Of a DNA stretch of 64,000 bases, positions 52,593 to 60,763 are shown piece after piece. The position numbers were made by a program, and so were the translations under genes. Origin of the DNA: Arthrobacter sp. ISL-72 (GTDB taxonomy: Bacteria; Actinomycetota; Actinomycetes; Actinomycetales; Micrococcaceae); contig NZ_JAGGPP010000027.1 of NCBI RefSeq assembly GCF_018613755.1, forward strand, positions 62,001-126,000, in the 5' to 3' direction. The first letter of the stretch is position 1. Every line of letters starts with the position of its first letter. Under the pieces are notes generated by a model. That model was not told the DNA's origin, did not search any database, and was given only the letters and a program-made list of their open reading frames with translations.

Positions 52593-53945
52593 GTGCCTGA
52601 TTCATCCACCACCGCCGCGGTGGTTCCTGCCGGCCGGAACACCCGGGAAATCCTCCGCCTCGCCGTCCCGGCCTTCGGCGCCCTCATCACCGAACCGCTC
52701 TTCCTGCTGGCCGACTCCGCAATCGTTGGCCACCTCGGCGTGGCACAGCTGGCGGGAGTGGGACTGGCGTCTGCCGTGCTCCACACGGCGGTCGGGCTCA
52801 TGGTCTTCCTGGCCTACTCCACGACGCCGGCAGTCGCCCGGGCCATGGGCGAGGGCAGGCTCCCCAAAGCCCTTGCGGCCGGCCGGGACGGCGTCTGGCT
52901 GGCGCTGGTCCTGGGACTCGTGCTGGCCGTGGCAGGGTTTGCGGGGGCAGAGCTGCTCGTGGACCTGATGGGTGCGGAGGGCGAAGTCCGCCAGTTCGCC
53001 GTCGACTATCTCCGCTGGTCCATGCCCGGACTCGTGGCCATGCTGCTGATCTTTGCGGGCACGGGTGTCCTGCGCGGCCTGCAGGACACGCGCACGCCGC
53101 TGGCGGTCGCTTCGGCCGGTTTCACCCTGAACATCCTCCTCAACCTGGCCCTGGTTTACGGCTTGAACTGGTCGGTCACCGGGTCCGCCGTGGGCACCAG
53201 CATCGCCCAGTGGGCAATGGCGCTGGTGTATCTGGTGATTGTCCAGCGCAGTGCGCGGACCCACGGCGTCCCGCTGCGTCCGGACTGGCGCGGCGTGCGG
53301 GCCATGACAAGGGTGGGGTCCTGGCTGATGCTCCGCACCCTGAGCCTGCGCATTTCGATTCTTGCAACCGTGCTGGTGGTGACCGCCCAGGGCTCGGTGA
53401 ACCTGGCCGCCCATCAGCTTGCCATGACCATCTTCACGTTACTGGCCTTCGCCCTGGATGCACTGGCCATTGCCGCCCAGGCCCTGATCGGCAAGGAGCT
53501 GGGAGCAGCCAATCCCGCCAAGGCGCGCGCTCTGACCAGGACCATGATTCGCTGGGGCACCGGATTCGGTGCGGTCACCGGAGCGCTGCTGGCCGTGGCA
53601 GCCCCGTGGACGGGTGCCCTGTTCACCTCCGACGCCGGGGTCCAGTCCGCGCTGACGCTCGCTCTGTGGGTGCTCGCCGCGGGGCAGCCGCTTGCCGGCT
53701 ACGTTTTCGTCCTGGACGGCGTCCTCATCGGGGCGGGCGACGCGAAGTACCTGGCGATTGCCGGCGTCGTTAATCTTGCGGTGTACCTGCCGCTGCTGGC
53801 GGCAATCCGGCTCTGGGGTGACGACGGCGCCACGGGGCTTGCGTGGCTCTGGGCCGCCTTCGCGCTCGGTTACATGGTGGCCCGCGCCGTGACGCTGGGC
53901 CTCCGTGCGAAGACCGACAAGTGGATGGTGCTCGGCTCCTCCTAG
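52593..53945 (+). CDS. MATE efflux transporter (DinF-like)
   Basis: The 450-residue protein has 12 predicted membrane segments and the two-fold MATE pattern, with EPLFLLADSAIVGHLGVAQL at the start and AHQLAMTIFTLLAFALDALA at the second half. It exports organic cations or drugs using a sodium or proton gradient. The GTG start at 52593 gives residues MPDSSTTAAVVPAGRNTREI. The following membrane-protein gene is on the same strand, 41 bases downstream. Confidence 0.9.
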   Translation: MPDSSTTAAVVPAGRNTREILRLAVPAFGALITEPLFLLADSAIVGHLGVAQLAGVGLASAVLHTAVGLMVFLAYSTTPAVARAMGEGRLPKALAAGRDGVWLALVLGLVLAVAGFAGAELLVDLMGAEGEVRQFAVDYLRWSMPGLVAMLLIFAGTGVLRGLQDTRTPLAVASAGFTLNILLNLALVYGLNWSVTGSAVGTSIAQWAMALVYLVIVQRSARTHGVPLRPDWRGVRAMTRVGSWLMLRTLSLRISILATVLVVTAQGSVNLAAHQLAMTIFTLLAFALDALAIAAQALIGKELGAANPAKARALTRTMIRWGTGFGAVTGALLAVAAPWTGALFTSDAGVQSALTLALWVLAAGQPLAGYVFVLDGVLIGAGDAKYLAIAGVVNLAVYLPLLAAIRLWGDDGATGLAWLWAAFALGYMVARAVTLGLRAKTDKWMVLGSS

Positions 53946-53986
53946 GCCCGGTTCGCGTCGAATCCGCTGCGCACTAAACTGGACGC

Positions 53987-54583
53987 GTGACCCTTCCCGC
54001 ATCTCCTGCCGATCCTGCCGCACCCACTGCTCCCGCCGCGGACCTGTGGAAGCCGGTGCTCACCAGGGCCGTGGTGGCCCTCGCCTTCGGGGCAGTCACC
54101 GTATTCTGGGCGTCGCCGTCGGCCTCCGAAATGGGCTGGGCGGGCGGCCTCTACCTGCTTGCCACCGGCGTGACGGTGATCCGCGGAATTGATAAATTCG
54201 GCCTTGCGGCCCACCAACCGGCCGGCAAGGTCCTGGCCGCCGGCGGTGCCGCCATGACCGGGGCCGGCGTGGCCGTCGCGCTCCTGGGCAGCGAGCTTGT
54301 GTTCGGCGTCGTGGCCGCCTTGGGCCTGGGGCTGCTGGCGGCGGCGGAGCTTTACCTCGGAATCCTGCACCGCGGCCGGAGCGTCCTGTCCCGTGACTGG
54401 CTAGCATCCGGCGTCATCGGCCTAGGCACGGCTGTTGCCCTGCCGTTCTTCATCGGCCTCGGCGCACACGCCCTGCTGGGCGTGGCCGGCGGAGGAGCGA
54501 TCATCTCCGGTGTCCTCTGGATTCTGGCGGCGCTGACCCTCCGGCACGATGCGCGGTCCGTTTCCAACGAGGCCGTAAACTAG
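53987..54583 (+). CDS. Conserved integral membrane protein (unknown)
   Basis: The 198-residue protein has six hydrophobic segments (AVVALAFGAVTVFWA, AGGLYLLATGVTVI, GKVLAAGGAAMTGAGVAVAL, VFGVVAALGLGLLAAAELYL, ASGVIGLGTAVALPFFIGLG, AIISGVLWILAALTL), resembling DUF308-like acid-resistance proteins in layout. GTG start 53987. The function is unknown. Confidence 0.75.
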   Translation: MTLPASPADPAAPTAPAADLWKPVLTRAVVALAFGAVTVFWASPSASEMGWAGGLYLLATGVTVIRGIDKFGLAAHQPAGKVLAAGGAAMTGAGVAVALLGSELVFGVVAALGLGLLAAAELYLGILHRGRSVLSRDWLASGVIGLGTAVALPFFIGLGAHALLGVAGGGAIISGVLWILAALTLRHDARSVSNEAVN

Positions 54584-54664
54584 TAGGGAAGGGTTCTACT
54601 TCCTGTAGAACATGCGCTGAATTAAGCGGCGTGGCGCAGGCCGTGCCGCACGGGAGGAACCACC

Positions 54665-55027
54665 TTGGCACACCAGAAACCAGGAGAACCGCGCAATATG
54701 CGGACCTCGGTCAAGGGACCCCTGATGTTCTCGGCGTTCTGGGGAGTCCTGGCGTTCTTCGCCGTGCTGATCTTCGCCTCCGGCGGCAGTGCCCGGTCGC
54801 CCCGCTTTGACCTCGCCTTCACCGGAGCCGGGATTGCCTTCATCGTGACGCTGGTTATTGCCGCGATGCTGTCGATGAGCCACAAGGACAACGCCGAGCA
54901 CTTGGGCAAGGGGTCCGGTGTCAATCTGACTTCCAGGAAGCCTTCCGGACACGGAGGCTACTCCGCGCGTCCCGACTCCCCGGATTCCGGTACCCCGGAT
55001 TCCCGGCCCGGCGGAGACCCCCGCTAA
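54665..55027 (+). CDS. Hypothetical membrane protein with two transmembrane helices
   Basis: The 120-residue protein starts at TTG 54665, with GGGAGGAACC upstream. It has segments LMFSAFWGVLAFFAVLIFAS and AFTGAGIAFIVTLVIAAMLS and a hydrophilic C-terminus rich in Ser/Pro/Gly/Asp. No named family is recognised. Its position directly after the previous membrane-protein gene suggests co-transcription. Confidence 0.65.
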   Translation: MAHQKPGEPRNMRTSVKGPLMFSAFWGVLAFFAVLIFASGGSARSPRFDLAFTGAGIAFIVTLVIAAMLSMSHKDNAEHLGKGSGVNLTSRKPSGHGGYSARPDSPDSGTPDSRPGGDPR

Positions 55028-55098
55028 CGTCCGGGCCCGCCGGCGCCCCCGCTGACTTTGGCGGCCCCGGCCGATAGCCCGGGAGTTCCCCGGGCCCG

Positions 55099-55641
55099 CT
55101 ATGAAGCGGCCTTCCGGGCGCGGTAGGCAGCCACGTGAGCCCGGTTGGCGCAGTTCCCGGTATCGCAATACCGCTTGGACCTGTTCCGGCTGAGATCCAG
55201 CACCACGGCGTCGCAATCCTCGGCCGCACACACCAGCATCCGGTCCATCTCCTTGCTGCGGATCACGTCCGCCAGTGCCATGGCAGCCTCCGTGCTCATC
55301 CTGTCCGCCAGCGGCGCCTCCCGGGTTGTGGCGTGCAGATGCCAGTCCCATTCATCGTGCTTCATCAGCTGCGGAAGTGCATTGGCGTCCCGGAGTAGGC
55401 GGTTGACCGTTTCCACCGCGGAGTCCTCGTCCATGGTCCAGAGCTCTGCGAGCTGGCTCCGCAGCCGGTAGACGCTGGCGAGTTCAGCGGCGTCCCGGGT
55501 CCTCGCGCCGGAGAAGCCCTCAGCCGCCAGGAAGCGGTCCAGGTCCCCGATTGTGGCGAGGTGTTCTTCGCCGTTGGCCGCGCTGTTGATGAGCGCAGCC
55601 ACGGTGCGGAGGGCCACTTCCGTGTCAGGGGCGAATACCAT
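55099..55641 (-). CDS. CGNR zinc-finger/ABATE domain regulator
   Basis: The N-terminal ABATE-like helical domain (about 1-125) is followed by a CGNR-type zinc finger: CAAEDCDAVVLDL, then KRYCDTGNCANRAHVAAYRA. The usual CGNR is CANR here, a conservative variant. ATG 55641 is preceded by AAGGAG. The gene is divergent from an EamA transporter with a perfect dyad between, which suggests that it regulates the transporter. Confidence 0.85.
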   Translation of the reverse strand: MVFAPDTEVALRTVAALINSAANGEEHLATIGDLDRFLAAEGFSGARTRDAAELASVYRLRSQLAELWTMDEDSAVETVNRLLRDANALPQLMKHDEWDWHLHATTREAPLADRMSTEAAMALADVIRSKEMDRMLVCAAEDCDAVVLDLSRNRSKRYCDTGNCANRAHVAAYRARKAAS

Positions 55642-55693
55642 CTTGACTCCTTACAGGGGCCGGGCGTAGTGTCATGACCATTACCCCACATTA

Positions 55694-55706
55694 CTCCTGA
55701 CAGGAG
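55694..55706. promoter_or_regulatory. Dyad between the CGNR regulator and EamA genes
   Basis: CTCCTG-A-CAGGAG is a perfect inverted repeat whose right arm overlaps the AGGAGG ribosome binding site of the eamA-type gene. It may be an operator or an RNA hairpin occluding the ribosome binding site. Confidence 0.4.
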
Positions 55707-55712
55707 GCAGCC

Positions 55713-56729
55713 GTGCCTGCCGTAAGCAAAAGCGCCACCCTGCGCCCGGGCGCCGCCTTGGGGCCCGCTGCCGGATTTCTGGCGTCAGGGCTCGGCGTCG
55801 CGCTGTTCTCTTCGGCAGTCTTCGGACTCTCCGGATCGTTTGCCAAAGCCCTGCTGGAAACCGGCTGGACGCCCGGCGCTGCAGTCACAGCACGTTTGAC
55901 CGGTGCAGCCATCATCCTTGCCATCCCGGCCATCCCTGCCCTCCGTGGGCGCTGGAACCAGCTGAAGGACAACTGGCTGACCATCGTGCTGTTCGGGCTC
56001 ATCGGCGTGGCGGCCTGCCAGCTTTTCTACTTCAACGCCGTCGAACGGCTTTCCGTCGGCGTGGCCCTGCTCCTGGAGTACCTGGCGCCCGTGATCATTG
56101 TCCTCTGGCTGTGGGCGGTGAGCCGCCGGCGTCCCCGCCCGCTCACCATTGCGGGGACGCTGCTTTCGCTGGGCGGGCTCATCCTGGTGCTGGACCTGAC
56201 CGGTGCGGTCAAGATCGACTTCGCCGGTGTCCTGTGGGGGATCGCCGCAGCCGTCTGCCTGGCGATCTACTTCTTCATCACGGCCAAGGAGAACGACACG
56301 CTGCCGCCGATCGTCCTGGCGTCCGGCGGGCTGATGGTGGGTGCCTCGGTGATGTGGCTGGCCGCCGCCACCGGACTTCTGCCAATGGCATTCAGCACGG
56401 CGGATACCAAGCTGGGGCCGTGGGTGGCGCCGTGGTGGGTTTCACTGGGCGGTCTGATCGTCATGGCCACGGTCCTTGCCTACGTGTCGGGCATCGTGGC
56501 AGCGCGGGCCCTCGGTTCAAAAGTGGCATCGTTCGTGTCGCTCACCGAGGTGCTCTTCGCCGTCATCTGGGCGTGGCTGCTTCTTGGTGAACTTCCCGGT
56601 CCCGTCCAGCTGCTTGGCGGGTTGCTGATCGTGGGCGGAGTGGTTCTGGTGCGGGTGGATGAACTCCGGGGCCCGCGGGCGCTGCCCGCCCCGCTGGACC
56701 ACGCGAACGACGTCGAACCCGTCCCCTGA
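55713..56729 (+). CDS. EamA/DMT family transporter
   Basis: The 338-residue protein has ten membrane segments in two EamA repeats, with LTGAAIILAIPAIPALRGRW in the first and SLTEVLFAVIWAWLLLGELP in the second, the typical C-terminal half motif. Members export amino acids, nucleosides or other metabolites. GTG start 55713 with AGGAGG 5 bases upstream. It ends 55 bases before a strong terminator hairpin. Confidence 0.9.
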   Translation: MPAVSKSATLRPGAALGPAAGFLASGLGVALFSSAVFGLSGSFAKALLETGWTPGAAVTARLTGAAIILAIPAIPALRGRWNQLKDNWLTIVLFGLIGVAACQLFYFNAVERLSVGVALLLEYLAPVIIVLWLWAVSRRRPRPLTIAGTLLSLGGLILVLDLTGAVKIDFAGVLWGIAAAVCLAIYFFITAKENDTLPPIVLASGGLMVGASVMWLAAATGLLPMAFSTADTKLGPWVAPWWVSLGGLIVMATVLAYVSGIVAARALGSKVASFVSLTEVLFAVIWAWLLLGELPGPVQLLGGLLIVGGVVLVRVDELRGPRALPAPLDHANDVEPVP

Positions 56730-56783
56730 GCAGTCCCGTCCCCTAAGCAGTAACTCCGGCGGAAATGAACTGCCGTGGAAATG

Positions 56784-56823
56784 CCGGATGCCCCGGACGC
56801 GTTGCTGCGTCCGGGGCATCCGG
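56784..56823. terminator. Strong bidirectional hairpin between eamA-type gene and WXG100 gene
   Basis: A 17-bp perfect stem (arms 56784-56800 and 56807-56823, CCGGATGCCCCGGACGC and its complement) with a GTTGCT loop lies between the convergent genes. The T-tract is weak on both sides, but the position and stability support transcription termination in both directions. Confidence 0.8.
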
Positions 56824-56850
56824 TTATCAGTCCCTGGCGGTAAGGCGTTC

Positions 56851-57114
56851 CTAGCGGGAAGCCTCTTCCTGCTGGGCTGCGTTCTTGCTGGCCTGCTTGC
56901 CGGCTTCCTCCAGCGCCCGGGCCACACGGGCCAGGTCCGAAACGTGACGGCTGGACCATTCGCTGCGGAACTTGTCAGCGTCCGGACCCTTCCAGTCGGT
57001 GCTCTCCAGAGCCTTGCTCAGCTGCGACTTCTGCTTATCGATCTCGGACGAACCAGCCTGAAGCTTGGTTCCCAGCGCCTTGAGCTGAACAATGTCTGCA
57101 CCCCAAATAGCCAT
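56851..57114 (-). CDS. WXG100 family type VII secretion target (orphan)
   Basis: The 87-residue all-helical protein has the central W41-K-G43 motif (STDWKGPDADKFRSEW) of ESAT-6-like WXG100 proteins. It has no companion WXG100 gene and no EccC/EssC ATPase or other ESX component in the window. GGAG precedes the ATG at 57114. It may be secreted by a type VII system encoded elsewhere; that is inference. Confidence 0.88.
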   Translation of the reverse strand: MAIWGADIVQLKALGTKLQAGSSEIDKQKSQLSKALESTDWKGPDADKFRSEWSSRHVSDLARVARALEEAGKQASKNAAQQEEASR

Positions 57115-57334
57115 TACTTTTCTCCTTCAGTCAACGGACCCGATCCGATCGGCATCCCCAGCGGCCCCCGGCTCATCCGGAAGATCCATTACCTAGAAAC
57201 TATCCCGCGGCCCAATCCACTGTCGATGGGCACCGCTCCCCATGCAGCCCTCTCCCTCGGGCACGACTGCCGGTCCGGCTCCCTGAGAGGGTTCGGGCCT
57301 CGATCCCTGGCGGTCCAGAGCCTAGCATGGGAAT

Positions 57335-57607
57335 ATGTGCCGCAATATCCGGACCCTGCATAATTTCGAGCCCCATGCCACGTCGGCCGAGGTGGAAGCC
57401 GCTGCGCTGCAGTACGTGCGCAAGATCAGCGGCAGCACCAAGCCGTCCAAGGCAAATGAGGAAGCGTTCAACCGCGCTGTGCACGAGATCGCCCACGCCA
57501 CCCAGCACCTTCTCGATTCGCTGGTGACCCACACCCCGGCCAAGGACCGGGACGAGGAGGCCGCCAAGGCGCGTGCCAGGGCGGCCGTCCGCTACGGCGC
57601 CGCTTAG
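57335..57607 (+). CDS. DUF2277 domain-containing protein
   Basis: This 90-residue protein starts MCRNIRTLHNFEPHATSAEV and has the family pattern QYVRKISGSTKPSKANEEAF. DUF2277 proteins are small, widespread in actinobacteria and have no known function. The C-terminus is Ala/Arg-rich. It is convergent with copA (stop to stop 11 bases). Confidence 0.88.
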   Translation: MCRNIRTLHNFEPHATSAEVEAAALQYVRKISGSTKPSKANEEAFNRAVHEIAHATQHLLDSLVTHTPAKDRDEEAAKARARAAVRYGAA

Positions 57608-57618
57608 GCTTCCTGCCG

Positions 57619-59967
57619 CTACCTGGCTGTTGCTACCCCGGCCTGGGACGGCCTGCCGAAGCCTCGAAGCCGCAACGAATTGGCCACCACCAGCACCGAG
57701 CTGGCGGCCATGGCAGCTCCGGCGATCATGGGATTCAGCAGCCCCAGCGCCGCCACCGGGATGCCGACGGCGTTGTAGAAGAACGCCCAGAACAGGTTGG
57801 TCTTGATGGTGGCCAGCGTCTGGCGGGAGAGCTCGATGGCCTGCGCCACCTGCCCCAGGTCGTTGCCCATCACCGTCAGGTCCGCCGCTTCGATGGCCAC
57901 ATCCGTGCCGGAGCCCATGGCGATGCCCAGATCGGCCTGGGCCAGGGCCGCTGCGTCATTCACGCCGTCGCCGGCCATCGCAACCGTGGCCCCGCCGGCC
58001 TGCAGCTTCCGTACGGCCTCGACCTTGCCGTCAGGCAGCACTCCGGCGAAGACATCCGCCGGCGCAATGCCGACGGCGGCGGCCACCTGTGCGGCCACTT
58101 CGCGGTTGTCTCCGGTCAGCAGGACCGGTCGGAGGCCCAGTTGCTTGAGCCGCGAAACAGCCGCAGCCGAGCCGGGCTTGATGGTGTCGCGCAGCGAGAC
58201 AATCCCGGCAGGCTCGCCGTCCACGGCAACCCAGATGGCAGTCGCACCGGACTCTTCCGCCGTCCGGAGCGCAGCCTGCTGTTCGGTGGTGATCGGTACA
58301 CCGTTTTCCCGCAGCCAGCCGGTCCGTCCCGCAAGGACCAGTCGGCCGGCTACACGTCCGGAGACTCCGCCGCCCGGGGCGGAACGGAAGTGCTCGACGG
58401 CGGGCAGCCGCCCGCCGTCGTTGTTCCGGCGCTCTGCAGAGAGTGCGGCGGCGGCGATGGCATGCGCGATGGGGTGCTCGGAAGCGGCTTCCACCGAACC
58501 GGCCAGGCGTAACACCTCCGCGCTGCTGGACGTGCCGAAGGCGAGGGCGGAGTCAACGGCGAGGCGCCCGGTGGTGACAGTGCCGGTCTTGTCCAGGAGG
58601 ATCGTGTCCACGGTCCGCGTATCTTCGAGCACCTGCGGGCCCTTGATCAGGATCCCCAGCTGGGCGCCGCGGCCCGTTCCGGTGAGGAGGCCAACCGGAG
58701 TGGCGAGGCCCAGTGCGCAGGGGCAGGCGATGACCAGCACCGCCACGGCTGCGGTGAAGGCCGCCCGGAGTTCGCGGTCGGTGACCTCCGGCCCGGCAAT
58801 CACAAGCCAGGCTGCAAAAGTGAAGACCGCAATGGCCAGGACAATCGGAACGAACACGGCGCTGATGCGGTCCGCCAGGCGGGCGATGGGCGCCTTTCCG
58901 GTCTGCGCCTGGGAGACCAGCCGTGCCATCTGGGCCAGCGTGGTTTCGGACCCGACGCGGGTGGCGCGGACCAGCAGCCGGCCTGAAGTGTTGATGGTGG
59001 CACCCGTGACGGGGCTGTCCGGACCCACCTCGACGGGCACCGACTCACCCGTTACCAGGGAAGCGTCCACGGCCGAGGCGCCGTCAACCACCACGCCGTC
59101 CGTGGCGATCTTCTCACCGGGCCGGACCACTATGACGTCGCCCACCGCCAGCTGATCGGCCGGGATCCGTACTTCCTCGCCATCTGCCAGCACCGTGGCA
59201 TCCTTGGCGCCGAGGTTGAGGAGTGCCTTGAGTGCGTCGCCGGCTTTCTGTTTGGCGTTGGCCTCCAGGTAGCGTCCCAGCAGCAGGAAGGTGGTGACCA
59301 CCGCGGCCACCTCGAAGTACAGGCCGCCGGTGCTCATTTCCATGCCGGGGTGTTCGGTCATGCGGGGATCGGCCAGCAACTGCCACGCCGAGAAAAGGTA
59401 GGCCGCAATGACGCCGAGGGAGACCAGGGTGTCCATGGTGGAGGCGAAGTGCCGGGCGTTGACGGCCGCCGCACGGTGGAACGGCCAGGCCGCCCACGTG
59501 ACCACCGGCAACGCAAGAATGCCCGCCACCCAGCCCCAGTCGGGGAACTGGAAGGCCGGAAACATCGAAATCGCGAACACGGGGACGGTGAGGATGGCTG
59601 CGACGATGAGGCGCGGGCGCAGCGTGGAGGCGGCGCCGTGGGCCATGTGGTCAGCAGGTGCGGCGCTACCGGCGGCATGCTCTGCATGCTCGGCTGGCCT
59701 TTCGGTTACCGGGCCGGGGTACTTCGGGGGCCGGATTTTTGCCTTGTAGCCTGCTGCTTCTACGGTGGCGGTGATCTGCTCGTCGGTGATGCCGGCCGGT
59801 ACCGTGACGTGGGCCGACTCCAGGGGCAGGTTTACCGAGGCCTCCACGCCGTCGAGTTTTCCGAGCTTTCGCTCCACCCGGGCGACGCAGGAAGCACAGG
59901 TCATTCCTTCGATGTCCAGTTCAACCACCCGGTTTCCCGGCTGATGCAGCAGTTGCTCGTTACTCAC
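57619..59967 (-). CDS. copA: Copper-translocating P1B-type ATPase CopA
   Basis: The 782-residue ATPase has an N-terminal heavy-metal-binding domain (GMTCASCVARVE), then a His-rich linker (AEHAEHAAGSAAPADHMAHG) before the transmembrane domain, the metal-transport CPC motif in IACPCALGLATP, the phosphorylation site DKTGT and the GDGVNDAAAL hinge. It exports Cu(I). The linker histidines are suited to copper sensing or delivery. The start is GTG at 59967. It is the last gene of the csoR-copZ-copA group. Confidence 0.95.
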   Translation of the reverse strand: MSNEQLLHQPGNRVVELDIEGMTCASCVARVERKLGKLDGVEASVNLPLESAHVTVPAGITDEQITATVEAAGYKAKIRPPKYPGPVTERPAEHAEHAAGSAAPADHMAHGAASTLRPRLIVAAILTVPVFAISMFPAFQFPDWGWVAGILALPVVTWAAWPFHRAAAVNARHFASTMDTLVSLGVIAAYLFSAWQLLADPRMTEHPGMEMSTGGLYFEVAAVVTTFLLLGRYLEANAKQKAGDALKALLNLGAKDATVLADGEEVRIPADQLAVGDVIVVRPGEKIATDGVVVDGASAVDASLVTGESVPVEVGPDSPVTGATINTSGRLLVRATRVGSETTLAQMARLVSQAQTGKAPIARLADRISAVFVPIVLAIAVFTFAAWLVIAGPEVTDRELRAAFTAAVAVLVIACPCALGLATPVGLLTGTGRGAQLGILIKGPQVLEDTRTVDTILLDKTGTVTTGRLAVDSALAFGTSSSAEVLRLAGSVEAASEHPIAHAIAAAALSAERRNNDGGRLPAVEHFRSAPGGGVSGRVAGRLVLAGRTGWLRENGVPITTEQQAALRTAEESGATAIWVAVDGEPAGIVSLRDTIKPGSAAAVSRLKQLGLRPVLLTGDNREVAAQVAAAVGIAPADVFAGVLPDGKVEAVRKLQAGGATVAMAGDGVNDAAALAQADLGIAMGSGTDVAIEAADLTVMGNDLGQVAQAIELSRQTLATIKTNLFWAFFYNAVGIPVAALGLLNPMIAGAAMAASSVLVVANSLRLRGFGRPSQAGVATAR

Positions 59968-60011
59968 GGGGTTTCCTCGGTCGTCCTGTGTCCTGGCGGG
60001 GTGGGGGCGGG

Positions 60012-60242
60012 TCAGGCTTCGTTGGCCACCACGAGGTAGCCGGCCTCAGCCACGGCTTCCCCGATTTCGGAGCGGGAGAGCGTCTTTTCGGAAGTGATGG
60101 TGACGGTGGAGATGCCGCCGGCGTTCAGGTCGACGTCGACCGCTTCCACGCCTTCCAGGGCTTCAAGTTCTTCGCTGACGGAGGACACGCAGTGTCCGCA
60201 GGTCATGCCGGACACGTTTACGGTGGTGGATACGGGGCTCAT
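60012..60242 (-). CDS. copZ: Copper chaperone CopZ-like
   Basis: The 76-residue protein is a single HMA domain with GMTCGHC metal-binding motif (residues 13-19) that hands copper to CopA. ATG 60242 is used, as an upstream 57-codon extension lacks the fold. It lies between csoR and copA on the same strand. Confidence 0.92.
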   Translation of the reverse strand: MSPVSTTVNVSGMTCGHCVSSVSEELEALEGVEAVDVDLNAGGISTVTITSEKTLSRSEIGEAVAEAGYLVVANEA

Positions 60243-60318
60243 GGTTTGCTCCTTGTTTGTGGCGGTCCCGGACTGACCCGGTTGGATCATTCCGATGGTG
60301 TGATGAGTGGTGTTGCCG

Positions 60319-60666
60319 CTACCGCAGCAGGCGCCCGATGGCATCGGTTGCCTCCTTGACCTTGAAGTCGATGGCGTCCGCGCGGAGCGTCGGGTCAGGC
60401 TCGGAGGCGGCACCGACGACGCAATGGCCGATGTGCTCTTCCACGAGGCCGAGGCTCACGGCGTGTAGGGCTTTATTGACGGCGGCAACCTGGGTAAGGA
60501 TGTCGATGCAGTATTTGTCTTCATCCACCATCCGGGCGATGCCGCGGACCTGGCCTTCGATGCGCTTCAGCCGGCGCAGGTACGCCTCTTTGTTCGAGCT
60601 GTAGCCGTGGTGGGGAGCAGCGTCGGCGTCCTCGGCGGGGATGCCGGAGTCTTCACGTGGGTCCAT
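60319..60666 (-). CDS. csoR: Copper-sensing repressor CsoR
   Basis: The 115-residue helical protein has the Cu(I)-binding C53-x24-H78-x3-C82 set, with the same spacing as M. tuberculosis CsoR, and LRRLKRIEGQVRGIARMV, the DNA-binding helix region. It represses itself and the downstream copper genes; binding of Cu(I) releases DNA. Two palindromic CsoR boxes lie right upstream of its ATG. Confidence 0.95.
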   Translation of the reverse strand: MDPREDSGIPAEDADAAPHHGYSSNKEAYLRRLKRIEGQVRGIARMVDEDKYCIDILTQVAAVNKALHAVSLGLVEEHIGHCVVGAASEPDPTLRADAIDFKVKEATDAIGRLLR

Positions 60667-60674
60667 GTCTTCAA

Positions 60675-60717
60675 CTTATACCCCTGAGGGGTATAAGGCA
60701 AGTACCCCCAGGGGGTA
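60675..60717 (-). promoter_or_regulatory. Two CsoR operators
   Basis: Box 1 (60675-60697) is a perfect palindrome with arms CTTATACCCC/GGGGTATAAG and a TGA centre, 8 bases before csoR. Box 2 (60703-60717) is TACCCCC-A-GGGGGTA. Both match the G-tract/TA-flanked pattern of CsoR sites (GTAT-CCCC-GGGG-TAC). Tandem boxes suggest cooperative repression of csoR-copZ-copA. Confidence 0.85.
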
Positions 60718-60763
60718 TGCCCTCGCGCTATCTTGGCGCAGCGCCGGTCGACTGAAGGCCCGG

